DNA from: Brachybacterium sp. UMB0905
GTDB lineage: Bacteria > Actinomycetota > Actinomycetes > Actinomycetales > Dermabacteraceae
Reading direction: 5' to 3'
Length of the DNA stretch: 14,419 nt
Assembly: GCF_002871795.1 (NCBI RefSeq)
Contig: NZ_PNHL01000026.1
Span: 1 to 14,419, forward strand
Shown here in pieces: positions 6,526-14,199 of this stretch. The notes under the pieces were generated by a model. That model did not search any database and was not told the origin of the DNA. It was given only the letters and a program-made list of their open reading frames with translations. Numbering within the stretch: the stretch's first letter is position 1; every line of letters starts with the position of its first letter. The position numbers and the translations under genes are program-made.

Positions 6526-6693
6526 ATGACTACGGTACAGACAGCAGATCTTTCGAGCGCCGAAGCCGAACTTCGCGAGCTCGGTCTCGAGATCAGTGTT
6601 GTGGAGTTCTGGCCGGATGCGGCCGTTCCGACTGGACCAACTACCGAAGACGGTTGCGGAGCAACTAGCCAGTCGGCCTGCACGGGTTGCTAA
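6526..6693 (+). CDS. FxLD-type lanthipeptide precursor peptide
   Basis: The peptide has 55 residues. The leader is acidic and helical (DLSSAEAELRELG) and contains LGLEISVVE (19-27), which aligns with the FDLDxxVVE box that names the FxLD family; here Phe is Leu and the last Asp is Glu. The C-terminal core is rich in Gly, Ser, Thr and Cys: TTEDGCGATSQSACTGC (39-55). It has Cys at 44, 52 and 55 and Ser/Thr at 39, 40, 47, 48, 50 and 53, enough for up to three thioether rings. Asp42-Gly43 is the single likely PIMT target and Ser/Thr or Cys could accept a sugar. The leader cleavage site is not evident; it probably lies between residues 30 and 39. The identification rests on the box, the core composition and the neighbours. 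Confidence 0.88.
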   Translation: MTTVQTADLSSAEAELRELGLEISVVEFWPDAAVPTGPTTEDGCGATSQSACTGC

Positions 6694-6704
6694 CACGGCC
6701 TGGC

Positions 6705-6743
6705 ACCGGTGGGGGCTGACCCTAGTGGTCAGTCCTCACCGGT
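6705..6743 (+). terminator. 17-bp hairpin after the precursor gene (attenuator or mRNA stabiliser)
   Basis: Bases 6705-6721 pair completely with 6727-6743 (15 Watson-Crick pairs and two G-T pairs) around the five-base loop CTAGT. It starts 12 bases after the precursor stop. No run of T follows, so it is not a textbook intrinsic terminator. In lanthipeptide operons a hairpin at this place usually lowers read-through into the enzyme genes or protects the precursor mRNA. The stem is seen; the role is inferred. Confidence 0.75.
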
Positions 6744-6793
6744 TGAACCCAGCAACCCTTAATCTGCACTAAGACTCCCAGGAACCGAGACAC

Positions 6794-9610
6794 ATGAACG
6801 AACCGAGCACTGTTATAGCGCGGATCAGTCGTCAGCTAGATGGACCCGCTTACAAACTGCTTCGCAGCAAATCCGAGTTGGAGTCTTTTGAGGCCCTTGA
6901 AGCTCTTCGTTCAAGTGCCAGTTCTATGTCGTATCTTGAGTCGGTTTCTGCTAGCTTAGCGCGCGCCGTTGCCCAAAGGTATCCTGCGGAAACTAGTCAA
7001 TCTCGACTGATTCTCGCTGTCGACCGATCCCTTCGGCGATTGATGTCGCGGGCCACGCCGTACAAGCTCGCTGCCGAGATGACTGTGGATGTAGGCGCGG
7101 CAAATACAGCGAGTTTTGTGCCAGGAACGTCGTATCTCAGTTCACCACGCAAGGGCCCTCTAATTGGGACGATGTCACGTATCGATCTCGATACGACCAC
7201 ACTGGTTTGGAATGGTACAGTGCAGAACGACGGCGCGCAGTGGAATCTAATGCTCAGCCGGCAAGCGCATGGCGATCCGACACCAAGCGTTCGCCAAGTC
7301 TCAATCGCCGACTCTCCCATAATAAATGCAGTTCGGTCGGCTTGTACCGTTCCGTCTCCGGCCTCGACCGTGCTAGCCGCACTGGAAGCGAACACTAATC
7401 GATCCGCGGCTGAACTAGGTCGTATTCTTCAATACTTGATTGAGCTTCGATTCGTTACTGCAAGCGAGCACCTCGAACAAGCTCACATCACCGATCTGCA
7501 GCAGCATAGAACATCTCAGCCCTCCTCAGCGCGACTCCTACACTCCACAAACAAGCAAGCAACACAGGTCCACATGGTCGCCAGCGAGAGAGCGGTCCTC
7601 ATCGGCTCAACGCAATTGCAAATCCCAAACTACATCGTAAAAGAAGTTCAGAGAACAAGCGAGGCTATCCACGACCTCCGACACCTTCTGTCTTCTCGCA
7701 AGTCTATTCCGCCGGAGCTTCTTTGGCTTCAAGAGAATTTTGCTCCGGGCTCGCTTGTCGCCCTAGAAGACGTTGTTTCAGAGCTTAGACGCTCGCCGTT
7801 CCGTGAATCTCTACCGTACACGGTTCGGTCGAATGAGGTTCAAGAAGCATTTGCAGCCTCCCTTGACGCGCTAGCAACACGGGGCAACAACTCAGTTCGC
7901 CTCGAAGATCTAGTTGAAAAACTGTCTGAAGGAAGGCGAGAGTCGGCGGATATTAAAAAACTCCCGTCGCAAGTTGCACGATTTCGGGTGGACGCAAAAG
8001 ATCTCAACTCCCTGGCTGATGGGCGCGCAACGGTCAGGATGCTCGGTGGTAGCCTTGTGCCCGGAGCAACCGTAGGCCGCTTCCTAAAGCACCTAAACTA
8101 CGAGAAGCTGGAATCGTTGCGAACCCGAATCGCGAACACGCTGAGCAGCTCAGAGGCTCTACTACGCGTTCAGGTGCTCTATTCTACCGTTGATGATCGG
8201 TGGAATGATGTTCTTTGTTCAACCCCTATAGGCATCGGGGCCCACATGAATCTGGGGGTTCCGACTGCTCGACACGCCCCGCCCAGAGACTCGAGGGCTA
8301 TCCCTATAGAGGATGTTATGGTTTACATTGGAAGCAAAGACATCCAATTCTTTCACAAAAAAGACGGCAAGCGACTTCTTTTTTATGCCTTCGACATGCT
8401 GATAAAAGAGGGTCGCGCGCCGCTCTTGGTTCAGTTCCTGGTCAAACACTCGTTGCCAGCTGGAGGAACCCCAACTCAGCTACCCATACCGGTGAGCTCT
8501 TTTGGCAAAGTTGTTCCGAGCGTAGTCTCGGGTCGAACTGTGGTCACTCCCGCCCAAACTGCAATTCGACGGGCCGATATTGAATACCGTGATCGAGCCT
8601 CACTGCTCAGTTCCATCGCGAAGAGCATCGACACTTTAGGAAACGGGGGGCGTGTGGCAATTCGAACCGGTGTGGATCAACGGCTAGTGTACGAAACTGC
8701 GTCTTGGGCGCTCAAAGCGCAGCTAGAAGCACACTTGGCGCGCAAGCAAGAGTTCGTACTCGAAGAATGCCATCCCCTAAACGCCGACGGTTGGTCGAAT
8801 AATCAAAGCGTTGAGATCGAGCAGCTCATTACTCTCCCATACGACAACAGCTTTACTGCTACTAATCTGCCGAAGGGCAAGAGGCGTATGAGCTACCCAG
8901 GCTTCGCGGGCGTCCGACCGAGCACAGAAAGCGGGGACGACGCTAGGTTCTCGGAGTATCGATCCCTGAAGCTACATATTCCGCGCTCTTTGACCCGACA
9001 CGCCCTCAATGCCTTATACGCCCGGCGGCTCATACACTTCCACTTCTCTGCTTCAACAGAAGGGACCATAGTTGCTCTCCAGGCCGAGATCGACTCCAAG
9101 CTTGTGTCAACTGAGTTAACAAACGCGGGCGTTAACTTGCCCGAGAGGAGTGTCCGAGCGGTTGGCGAAATCGCACTGCCGCGCGTAGCGGATAGTCAAA
9201 CACTGTCACGGTATGTCGAGTTCTCAGTGGGTTCCGTTGCAGCTCGTTGTTGGGGCGAGTCACTCGATCGCCGATACCTCAATGGCTTTAGCCTATTGCG
9301 CCGCTTTATCGGTTCAAATCTCTCCGCTCTCGAGCTTAAGCGCCCAGAGAATGACCCAGAAGTATCGAAACGGGAGGCAAAGGCCGCGCGAGGCGCAGTT
9401 CAAGACGCGCTCCGACTAATTCGAGCGAGTGAACACAGTATTGACCTAAACGACACGAGCTTTACCCAGATACCTCCAGGCGTTTGGGGGCAAGCGCTTT
9501 TGTATCTTGTCAATACCGCACTATTTGAAACCGAGCTTGAGCGCACTTACTTCCTCAAGCTGATCTGGACACTCATTCTGCAACAAGATGAGGACAATCG
9601 TGGGCGTTAA
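6794..9610 (+). CDS. lantibiotic dehydratase LanB (glutamylation domain with degenerate C-terminus)
   Basis: The protein has 938 residues. LanB enzymes use glutamyl-tRNA to glutamylate Ser/Thr of the precursor and then eliminate glutamate to give dehydroamino acids. The Lant_dehydr_N hallmark SRATPYKLAAE is at 85-95 (usual form SRxTPFGLFA), and the region to about 715 has the length and layout of the glutamylation domain, including VYIGSKDIQFFHKKDGKRL. The part from about 724 has the size of an elimination domain but lacks its signatures: no RYxDPxxHLRLRF, no ERYGG and no MHMxxNR can be found. Elimination is probably supplied by the two SpaB_C-type proteins downstream. The start has AGGA ten bases upstream, much weaker than that of the precursor. 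The last 23 bases overlap lanC. Confidence 0.9.
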   Translation: MNEPSTVIARISRQLDGPAYKLLRSKSELESFEALEALRSSASSMSYLESVSASLARAVAQRYPAETSQSRLILAVDRSLRRLMSRATPYKLAAEMTVDVGAANTASFVPGTSYLSSPRKGPLIGTMSRIDLDTTTLVWNGTVQNDGAQWNLMLSRQAHGDPTPSVRQVSIADSPIINAVRSACTVPSPASTVLAALEANTNRSAAELGRILQYLIELRFVTASEHLEQAHITDLQQHRTSQPSSARLLHSTNKQATQVHMVASERAVLIGSTQLQIPNYIVKEVQRTSEAIHDLRHLLSSRKSIPPELLWLQENFAPGSLVALEDVVSELRRSPFRESLPYTVRSNEVQEAFAASLDALATRGNNSVRLEDLVEKLSEGRRESADIKKLPSQVARFRVDAKDLNSLADGRATVRMLGGSLVPGATVGRFLKHLNYEKLESLRTRIANTLSSSEALLRVQVLYSTVDDRWNDVLCSTPIGIGAHMNLGVPTARHAPPRDSRAIPIEDVMVYIGSKDIQFFHKKDGKRLLFYAFDMLIKEGRAPLLVQFLVKHSLPAGGTPTQLPIPVSSFGKVVPSVVSGRTVVTPAQTAIRRADIEYRDRASLLSSIAKSIDTLGNGGRVAIRTGVDQRLVYETASWALKAQLEAHLARKQEFVLEECHPLNADGWSNNQSVEIEQLITLPYDNSFTATNLPKGKRRMSYPGFAGVRPSTESGDDARFSEYRSLKLHIPRSLTRHALNALYARRLIHFHFSASTEGTIVALQAEIDSKLVSTELTNAGVNLPERSVRAVGEIALPRVADSQTLSRYVEFSVGSVAARCWGESLDRRYLNGFSLLRRFIGSNLSALELKRPENDPEVSKREAKAARGAVQDALRLIRASEHSIDLNDTSFTQIPPGVWGQALLYLVNTALFETELERTYFLKLIWTLILQQDEDNRGR

Positions 9611-10871
9611 TCGAGAGTTCCGCTTCGACCGTAGCCGCGTCCGCGAGTTCCTTCTCGGCCCAGTGACACATCGGGAGAACGGTCCGGGCGTGCCGGACCT
9701 TGGACGAGCTCGATTAGGAGCCCTACTGTGCGTTGCAACTGGCGTTAAGGCAGGGGTCATCTCTTACGATGAGTTCTCACACGAGTTCGCGAACGCTGGA
9801 ATTACATTGCCGATAGCGGGCACCCGGCCGTCAGCCTATGTCGGAATTCCGGCTATTGCGTTCGTCTTAGGAGCTACGGGCAATCCGACAGCCCTGAAGA
9901 GTGCTCAGAGGCTTTTTACTACGAGCGGTGACTTTGAAATAGAGGCCCGTCTCGCGGAGCTGGAAGCGCCATCTTCCTCGCTTGCAACTTTTCGTTCGTA
10001 CGATCTTATTTCGGGAGCCGCCGGCCTGATTCTTGTCCGGGAGTCGCTCTTCGCGACACCACAGAGCGAGCTCCGCCGCCGGTATGCTCTTGCACTACTG
10101 CGCAGATCGAAGGCCGAAGCCAAAAATGGCGAGTCCGGCCTTACGGTGAGATCAGCACCTCACGTTGAGTTTCCGAGGGGCGTTGATGGTTCACACCTGA
10201 ATCTTGGCCAAGCCCACGGAATTGTTGGGATATTAAATTTCATACTTTCCGTTGATGACGCGTCCCGTGACGACACCCTTGTGCAGGAGCTAGTAGGTGT
10301 ACTGACTCGAAAACTTCTCAGCTTTGTTACTGAGAGCCATCAAGGCAGCTGGACCGCACCGCGGTATGAGTTGTTGCATTCAGGAAGGATTGGACTCCCA
10401 ATTCCTTCGATGAACATGGGTTGGTGCTATGGCAAACTAAGCCTAGTCAACGCATTAGCGAGTGCTGGCTTGGTGATGGAGGATGAATATTGCATTGGGC
10501 GTGCGCGGACACTCCTTGCGGAGCTTCTAAGCGAGCTCACGGATCGAGATCCCCTTGGTTCACTCTGCTTATGCCACGGCCTTGCTGCAAAGTGGTACTT
10601 GCTTGAAAATGTATCTTGCAATCTAGGATCATCGTGCGACGATCGCGTTCTGCACGAACGAGACAAAGTTAGATCCGAGCTTCTGTTCGAAGCGGAGAAC
10701 ACCCTTGCGAGGGCAGCTGAGCTTGGCGAAAGTTTGACGGAAGGGTTCCTGGATGGCGACTCGGGTATGCTTTTGGCGGCTGCGCTTGCGATGCATCCAA
10801 GTCTTTTCGAGAACGCGGAGTGGCGTACTCTTATGTGTACCCCGGTGTCTAATAAGCTGCGGAGCGAGTAA
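9588..10871 (+). CDS. lanthionine cyclase LanC
   Basis: The protein has 427 residues. LanC adds Cys thiols to dehydroalanine/dehydrobutyrine to form thioether rings. The zinc ligands are present: Cys280 in MGWCYGKLS and Cys329-His330 in LCLCHGLA. Other typical pieces are DLISGAAGLILV (139-150), LGQAHGIVGILNFIL (206-220, with the conserved His-Gly) and GFLDGDSGMLLAAAL near the end. The N-terminal 120 residues are less typical. The ATG at 9588 overlaps lanB and has no ribosome site; GTG at 9600, with GAGG six bases upstream, is a good alternative that removes four residues. The overlap implies translational coupling to LanB, its partner in the dehydratase-cyclase complex. Ring closure on the FxLD-type core is the expected job. 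Confidence 0.93.
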   Translation: MRTIVGVNREFRFDRSRVREFLLGPVTHRENGPGVPDLGRARLGALLCVATGVKAGVISYDEFSHEFANAGITLPIAGTRPSAYVGIPAIAFVLGATGNPTALKSAQRLFTTSGDFEIEARLAELEAPSSSLATFRSYDLISGAAGLILVRESLFATPQSELRRRYALALLRRSKAEAKNGESGLTVRSAPHVEFPRGVDGSHLNLGQAHGIVGILNFILSVDDASRDDTLVQELVGVLTRKLLSFVTESHQGSWTAPRYELLHSGRIGLPIPSMNMGWCYGKLSLVNALASAGLVMEDEYCIGRARTLLAELLSELTDRDPLGSLCLCHGLAAKWYLLENVSCNLGSSCDDRVLHERDKVRSELLFEAENTLARAAELGESLTEGFLDGDSGMLLAAALAMHPSLFENAEWRTLMCTPVSNKLRSE

Positions 10872-10873
10872 CA

Positions 10874-11776
10874 ATGAAGTATTCCCGGGATGAGCACTGG
10901 GAGTTTCTTAACGCGGTATACCGACATGGCGAGTCCAGGTTACTAGTGGAACTTCCGGAATCGATAATAGATGCGACCATCGCGTGCATCGATAGTGCGC
11001 TCGATGCCAGTAGCAATCGCCGCTGGTTACAGTTTGCCGTTAGAACCCCGGCAGAGCGAAGCGAGGTCGACCGGGCGCTGGCCGCAACGGCCCGCCTGAT
11101 GAGTGACGCACGTATTGATGCGTGGTGGTTCATGCGTAAGGCGCCGGGATTGCGAGTTCGTTGGCGTGGCGACCAGCGGTTTAGGCCGGATCTAGAAGCC
11201 AAACGTTCCTCCGATATCGACTCAAACACGTTGTCCGTACTGTCGGCGGGCGTCTTCGAGCCAGAGCTGCTTCGTTTTGGCGGGCCGAGTGGTGCACAAG
11301 TTGTCGAGAGTGCGTTCTCTGCGAGTTCTCAACTCTGGGCAGATGTGTGCGGCAAAGGTGGCTCTGATTATAGTCGCGTAGTTCTTTGCGTTGCACTTTT
11401 TTCGTCATTGTTTCGCGGTGCCGGCTTGGATAGAGGAGAGAGCGCTGACGTTTGGCTGCGCGTTCTAAAACAGCGAGAACCGTACCCGGGTGTACCTGAA
11501 GCGTGTATAGCGCCCCAAACTATTAATCGTCTGCGTTGGCGAGTAGATGACATGCAACAATCGTCTATTGCAGCCGCTTCAAGCGCCTTCGGCTCGGCCG
11601 GCGCCTCCTTAGCATCATTTGACACTAGAGGCGACCTTCTCTTTGGCATTCGGGAAGTTCTCTCCTGGGTCGTCATGTTTGCAATGAATCAAGCCGGGAT
11701 ATCAGTCCCGACGCAAGCGGGATTGGCCAGGGCGGCAATCGAGGCGCTTATTGGGGAGGCGCCGGTCGACTTGTGA
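10874..11776 (+). CDS. thiopeptide-type bacteriocin biosynthesis (SpaB_C) protein, stand-alone
   Basis: The protein has 300 residues, the normal size of a free-standing LanB elimination-type domain. Conserved pieces are WWFMRKAPGLRVRWRG (84-99, with Arg94 and Arg96 at the positions of the catalytic Arg pair) and FEPELLRFGG (128-137, the ERYGG equivalent). The C-terminal MHMxxNR motif is altered to MFAMNQAG (268-274), so the His thought to be needed for glutamate elimination is missing. It may be a partner subunit, a peptide-binding protein or an enzyme with changed chemistry. The start has GGAG nine bases upstream and lies two bases after lanC, so it belongs to the same operon. No YcaO or thiazole genes are present, so a thiopeptide product is not suggested despite the family name. 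Confidence 0.8.
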   Translation: MKYSRDEHWEFLNAVYRHGESRLLVELPESIIDATIACIDSALDASSNRRWLQFAVRTPAERSEVDRALAATARLMSDARIDAWWFMRKAPGLRVRWRGDQRFRPDLEAKRSSDIDSNTLSVLSAGVFEPELLRFGGPSGAQVVESAFSASSQLWADVCGKGGSDYSRVVLCVALFSSLFRGAGLDRGESADVWLRVLKQREPYPGVPEACIAPQTINRLRWRVDDMQQSSIAAASSAFGSAGASLASFDTRGDLLFGIREVLSWVVMFAMNQAGISVPTQAGLARAAIEALIGEAPVDL

Positions 11777-11819
11777 CGAGGGGTGTTGGTAACCTGAGTA
11801 TGAAAGGCTACATTAGGAG

Positions 11820-14126
11820 ATGTGCATAGCCGTCCGTGTTACCCCTGGGGCAGTTATTGTCGAGCAGGGGGTTGTTCTTCCTGCAAATAGCTCCGAGGCA
11901 GGCTCATTCCGTCTTGTTCAAACGTCAGGTTCTGTGCGCATTGCGCTGACTCTTCTCCAGAGATCCGGGTGGACAGAATTAGGCGACTTTCTGTCCATCA
12001 TTGATGAACGATACGACTCGAAGGACCTCAAGCTAGTGCGAGGGCTTTCCGGATGTGGAGTGCTCGAGATCCATGAGAGTGATTGCGCTCCGAATCGGCG
12101 ATCTGCTCCGCATGCTAAGTCGTTCAGGGCACCGAGCGCTCGAAGCGGCGGCGCGCTCATGGATCAGCGCCCATTTATGTTTGCGAGCGCTCAGCAGGGC
12201 ACAATTGCCAGCGCTGCGGAGTTGAAAGATCGCGTGTTTTCGGTTTGGGGACGATTCGTTGTGGTCCCGATACGGAATCTGCTCGAAGAGACCACGTTAC
12301 GAACATTACGACCGCGCTCCGTTCTTGAGAAAGACGACACGAGATCCGGTCGGGATACTGCGCAGACGAGCGGCGAATGCCCATCCCGCTGCAGTGAGTA
12401 CACTCACTTTGACAACGCCGCTCAAGCCCTCAATCCCCAGGAAACGGGAGCGGCATTTACGAATGCCGGTCGCATTGGTGAGGACTTGCCGGCTGATTCT
12501 CGGTTTCGCTCGGATACCGCCGCGAGCATAGCCCATCCTATCGGCATTCCTATCGCCAGAAGAGACAAGACTGAAGAGCCGTTTCGCTATAAATACAATT
12601 CCGATTTGAGCGGACTGGTCGTCGAGTACTGTGGGGCGATTTGGGACTTTCACGAGGAGCTCGTGTACTTCATCGGTGAAAATCGTAATGGGATCGCTCA
12701 AGTTCTAAAGCTCGATGATGTTGGTGTTGTAGTCCACAATCACTCTTTGAGCCTTATCTCTCTTCAGTCCATGGAGTTCATATTTGCGAGGGAGTCAACT
12801 GTCCGACGTGCCAGTGAGGGTTGGGCTCGCATTGCCCAGGCAGTCTCAGATTGTTGCTCTGCTGGAAACGCTTTGTCGGTGCCCGCAAGTAGCGTCTCGA
12901 TTCGCTCGATGGTCGACCGTTGTCGCTCGGACTCCACATACGCCAGCTTTACGCGAGGCGGCCTGGAGCCTCTCGTGTTTTTGAAACCGAACCGCGTCAA
13001 TGGCTGGTTGCTGCAGCAGCCTGAGTGGGCTGTGGGGGATATAGAGCGTACTGGCGCCGACGCTAGTGATGACCTCGGCCTTCTATACAGGGTTAATGGG
13101 GCGGACTGCCCGAACGCGCACCAAGATGACGAGTCGACCGTCTCCTCTGGACGGCTTCGCTTGCGCGCAGGCTCGTCTTCCATTGGGGTGACGGCTGGGA
13201 AGGTGCCGAGACTGTGGCACTCCGAGGGCGGGGGCAGCGTCGGGAGTAGCAAGGCTCTAGAGGCATCTGTCGAGCGTGGATTTTTGAGTCGTCAGTCTCT
13301 ATCTATGCAGCGAATGCGATTTGCGCCGTCGGGCTGGGAAAGAAACTTCGGGTGGCATCAGCACTCCATCTATTGTAAGCCGGATGAGGTTGGAGCGCTT
13401 CTCCTCACGGTCGAATCGGCTATCGCGAATGTGGGAAGGGAACAGCGCCGCAGGTGCGAGGTGTTTTTTGTGCGCTATACAGATTCGCACGGCTTTCATG
13501 TTCGGCTTCGTTGGCGACTCGAGGACGGAGCGGAGTCTGCTACGTCTGTTGAGTCCGCAATACTATCGGAGTTGAAAGGCGTATGGAGCGTTCGCACAGG
13601 GGAGTTCGATCCGGAGATCGTGCGCTATGGTGGCCGCGGCCCATTTCTTTCCATTGAAAAAATCTTCTGCGCGGAGACGGAGCTGTTTATTGCCGACGTG
13701 GCTGCTGCGTCCGCGGGTAGTTCAGACTCGCCAGGAACTGTGCCGTTGTGTGAACTTTTTCGTTCTTCTACGCAAGCATTCGTGGATGCGTTTTGTGCGG
13801 TTTTTAGTGAGCCTGAAAGGTGGCGCGCATCCTGGCTTGAGGCATTGCACTCGAGAGCGTTGCGGATGCGCACCGATATGGATTTGTCGGCCACAACGGG
13901 TCACTTAAAGGTAATGAGGTTGTCGTCTAGCCGTATGCATGACGTTTCCGCGGCGTACGGGATGGCGGGTAATGCGGTTGGGAAGGCGGCGCGCGAGTGC
14001 ACGTTGACGGCGCCTCCGATAGCTATTCTCGGGAGTTTATTACATATGGCATTCAATCGCTTTGTCGGTATCTCCCCGAAGGCTGAAAGCCTGGTTACCA
14101 GCTTTGCGTTTAGTCACGTGACCTAG
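11820..14126 (+). CDS. large protein with C-terminal SpaB_C elimination-type domain and unassigned N-terminal region
   Basis: The protein has 768 residues. The C-terminal part (about 495-768) is a SpaB_C-type domain with the expected catalytic features: FFVRYTDSHGFHVRLRWR (549-566), EFDPEIVRYGG (595-605) and LHMAFNRFVG (741-750), which correspond to the Arg, Arg and His positions of NisB elimination domains. Residues 1-85 (VTPGAVIVEQGVVL, then a helical part ending in GVLEI) look like a small winged-helix/PqqD-like peptide-binding fold. Residues 90-470 are unassigned; the 250-365 part weakly recalls a decayed SagB-type oxidoreductase, but I see no firm FMN motif, and 170-240 looks disordered. 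The ATG at 11820 is directly abutted by AGGAG, an unusual spacing; an in-frame stop at 11814-11816 rules out any earlier start. It is the last cluster gene, and the only one with a complete elimination signature. Confidence 0.78.
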   Translation: MCIAVRVTPGAVIVEQGVVLPANSSEAGSFRLVQTSGSVRIALTLLQRSGWTELGDFLSIIDERYDSKDLKLVRGLSGCGVLEIHESDCAPNRRSAPHAKSFRAPSARSGGALMDQRPFMFASAQQGTIASAAELKDRVFSVWGRFVVVPIRNLLEETTLRTLRPRSVLEKDDTRSGRDTAQTSGECPSRCSEYTHFDNAAQALNPQETGAAFTNAGRIGEDLPADSRFRSDTAASIAHPIGIPIARRDKTEEPFRYKYNSDLSGLVVEYCGAIWDFHEELVYFIGENRNGIAQVLKLDDVGVVVHNHSLSLISLQSMEFIFARESTVRRASEGWARIAQAVSDCCSAGNALSVPASSVSIRSMVDRCRSDSTYASFTRGGLEPLVFLKPNRVNGWLLQQPEWAVGDIERTGADASDDLGLLYRVNGADCPNAHQDDESTVSSGRLRLRAGSSSIGVTAGKVPRLWHSEGGGSVGSSKALEASVERGFLSRQSLSMQRMRFAPSGWERNFGWHQHSIYCKPDEVGALLLTVESAIANVGREQRRRCEVFFVRYTDSHGFHVRLRWRLEDGAESATSVESAILSELKGVWSVRTGEFDPEIVRYGGRGPFLSIEKIFCAETELFIADVAAASAGSSDSPGTVPLCELFRSSTQAFVDAFCAVFSEPERWRASWLEALHSRALRMRTDMDLSATTGHLKVMRLSSSRMHDVSAAYGMAGNAVGKAARECTLTAPPIAILGSLLHMAFNRFVGISPKAESLVTSFAFSHVT

Positions 14127-14136
14127 AGCCCTAGTA

Positions 14137-14199
14137 TCCCTGCGTGCTCCTCAATAGACGAATTCATCATTCTTTACGCCACACCGGGTCACGCAGGGA
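14137..14199. repeat. 10-bp inverted repeat between convergent gene ends
   Basis: TCCCTGCGTG (14137-14146) is the exact reverse complement of CACGCAGGGA (14190-14199), with 43 bases between. The right arm lies within the last codons of the minus-strand gene. It may be a long-loop bidirectional terminator or chance. Confidence 0.3.

Larger units (their letters stand above)
3618..14126 (+). other. FxLD-type class I lanthipeptide biosynthetic gene cluster
   Basis: Eight consecutive plus-strand genes encode a methyltransferase-like protein, a GT2/GT27-like glycosyltransferase, an FxLD-type PIMT-like methyltransferase, the precursor, LanB, LanC and two SpaB_C-type proteins. Most gaps are only a few bases, with a 23-base LanB/LanC overlap. 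The exceptions are the 100-base gap with a hairpin after the precursor and a 43-base gap before the last gene. No transporter, protease, regulator or immunity gene is seen. GC is lower, by eye, than in the flanking insertion sequences. The FxLD assignment rests on the precursor plus PIMT-like enzyme next to LanB and LanC; the glycosyltransferase is an unexpected addition. Confidence 0.85.

Noticed and set aside
6705..6743. Classical Rho-independent terminator
   Set aside because: The stem is strong, but the bases after it (TGAACCCAGC) contain no T-run and the downstream genes need transcription from the same operon.
10874..14126. Thiopeptide or linear azol(in)e product, suggested by the SpaB_C family name
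   Set aside because: No YcaO cyclodehydratase or clear azoline dehydrogenase is present, while a LanC with full zinc ligands and an FxLD-type precursor are.
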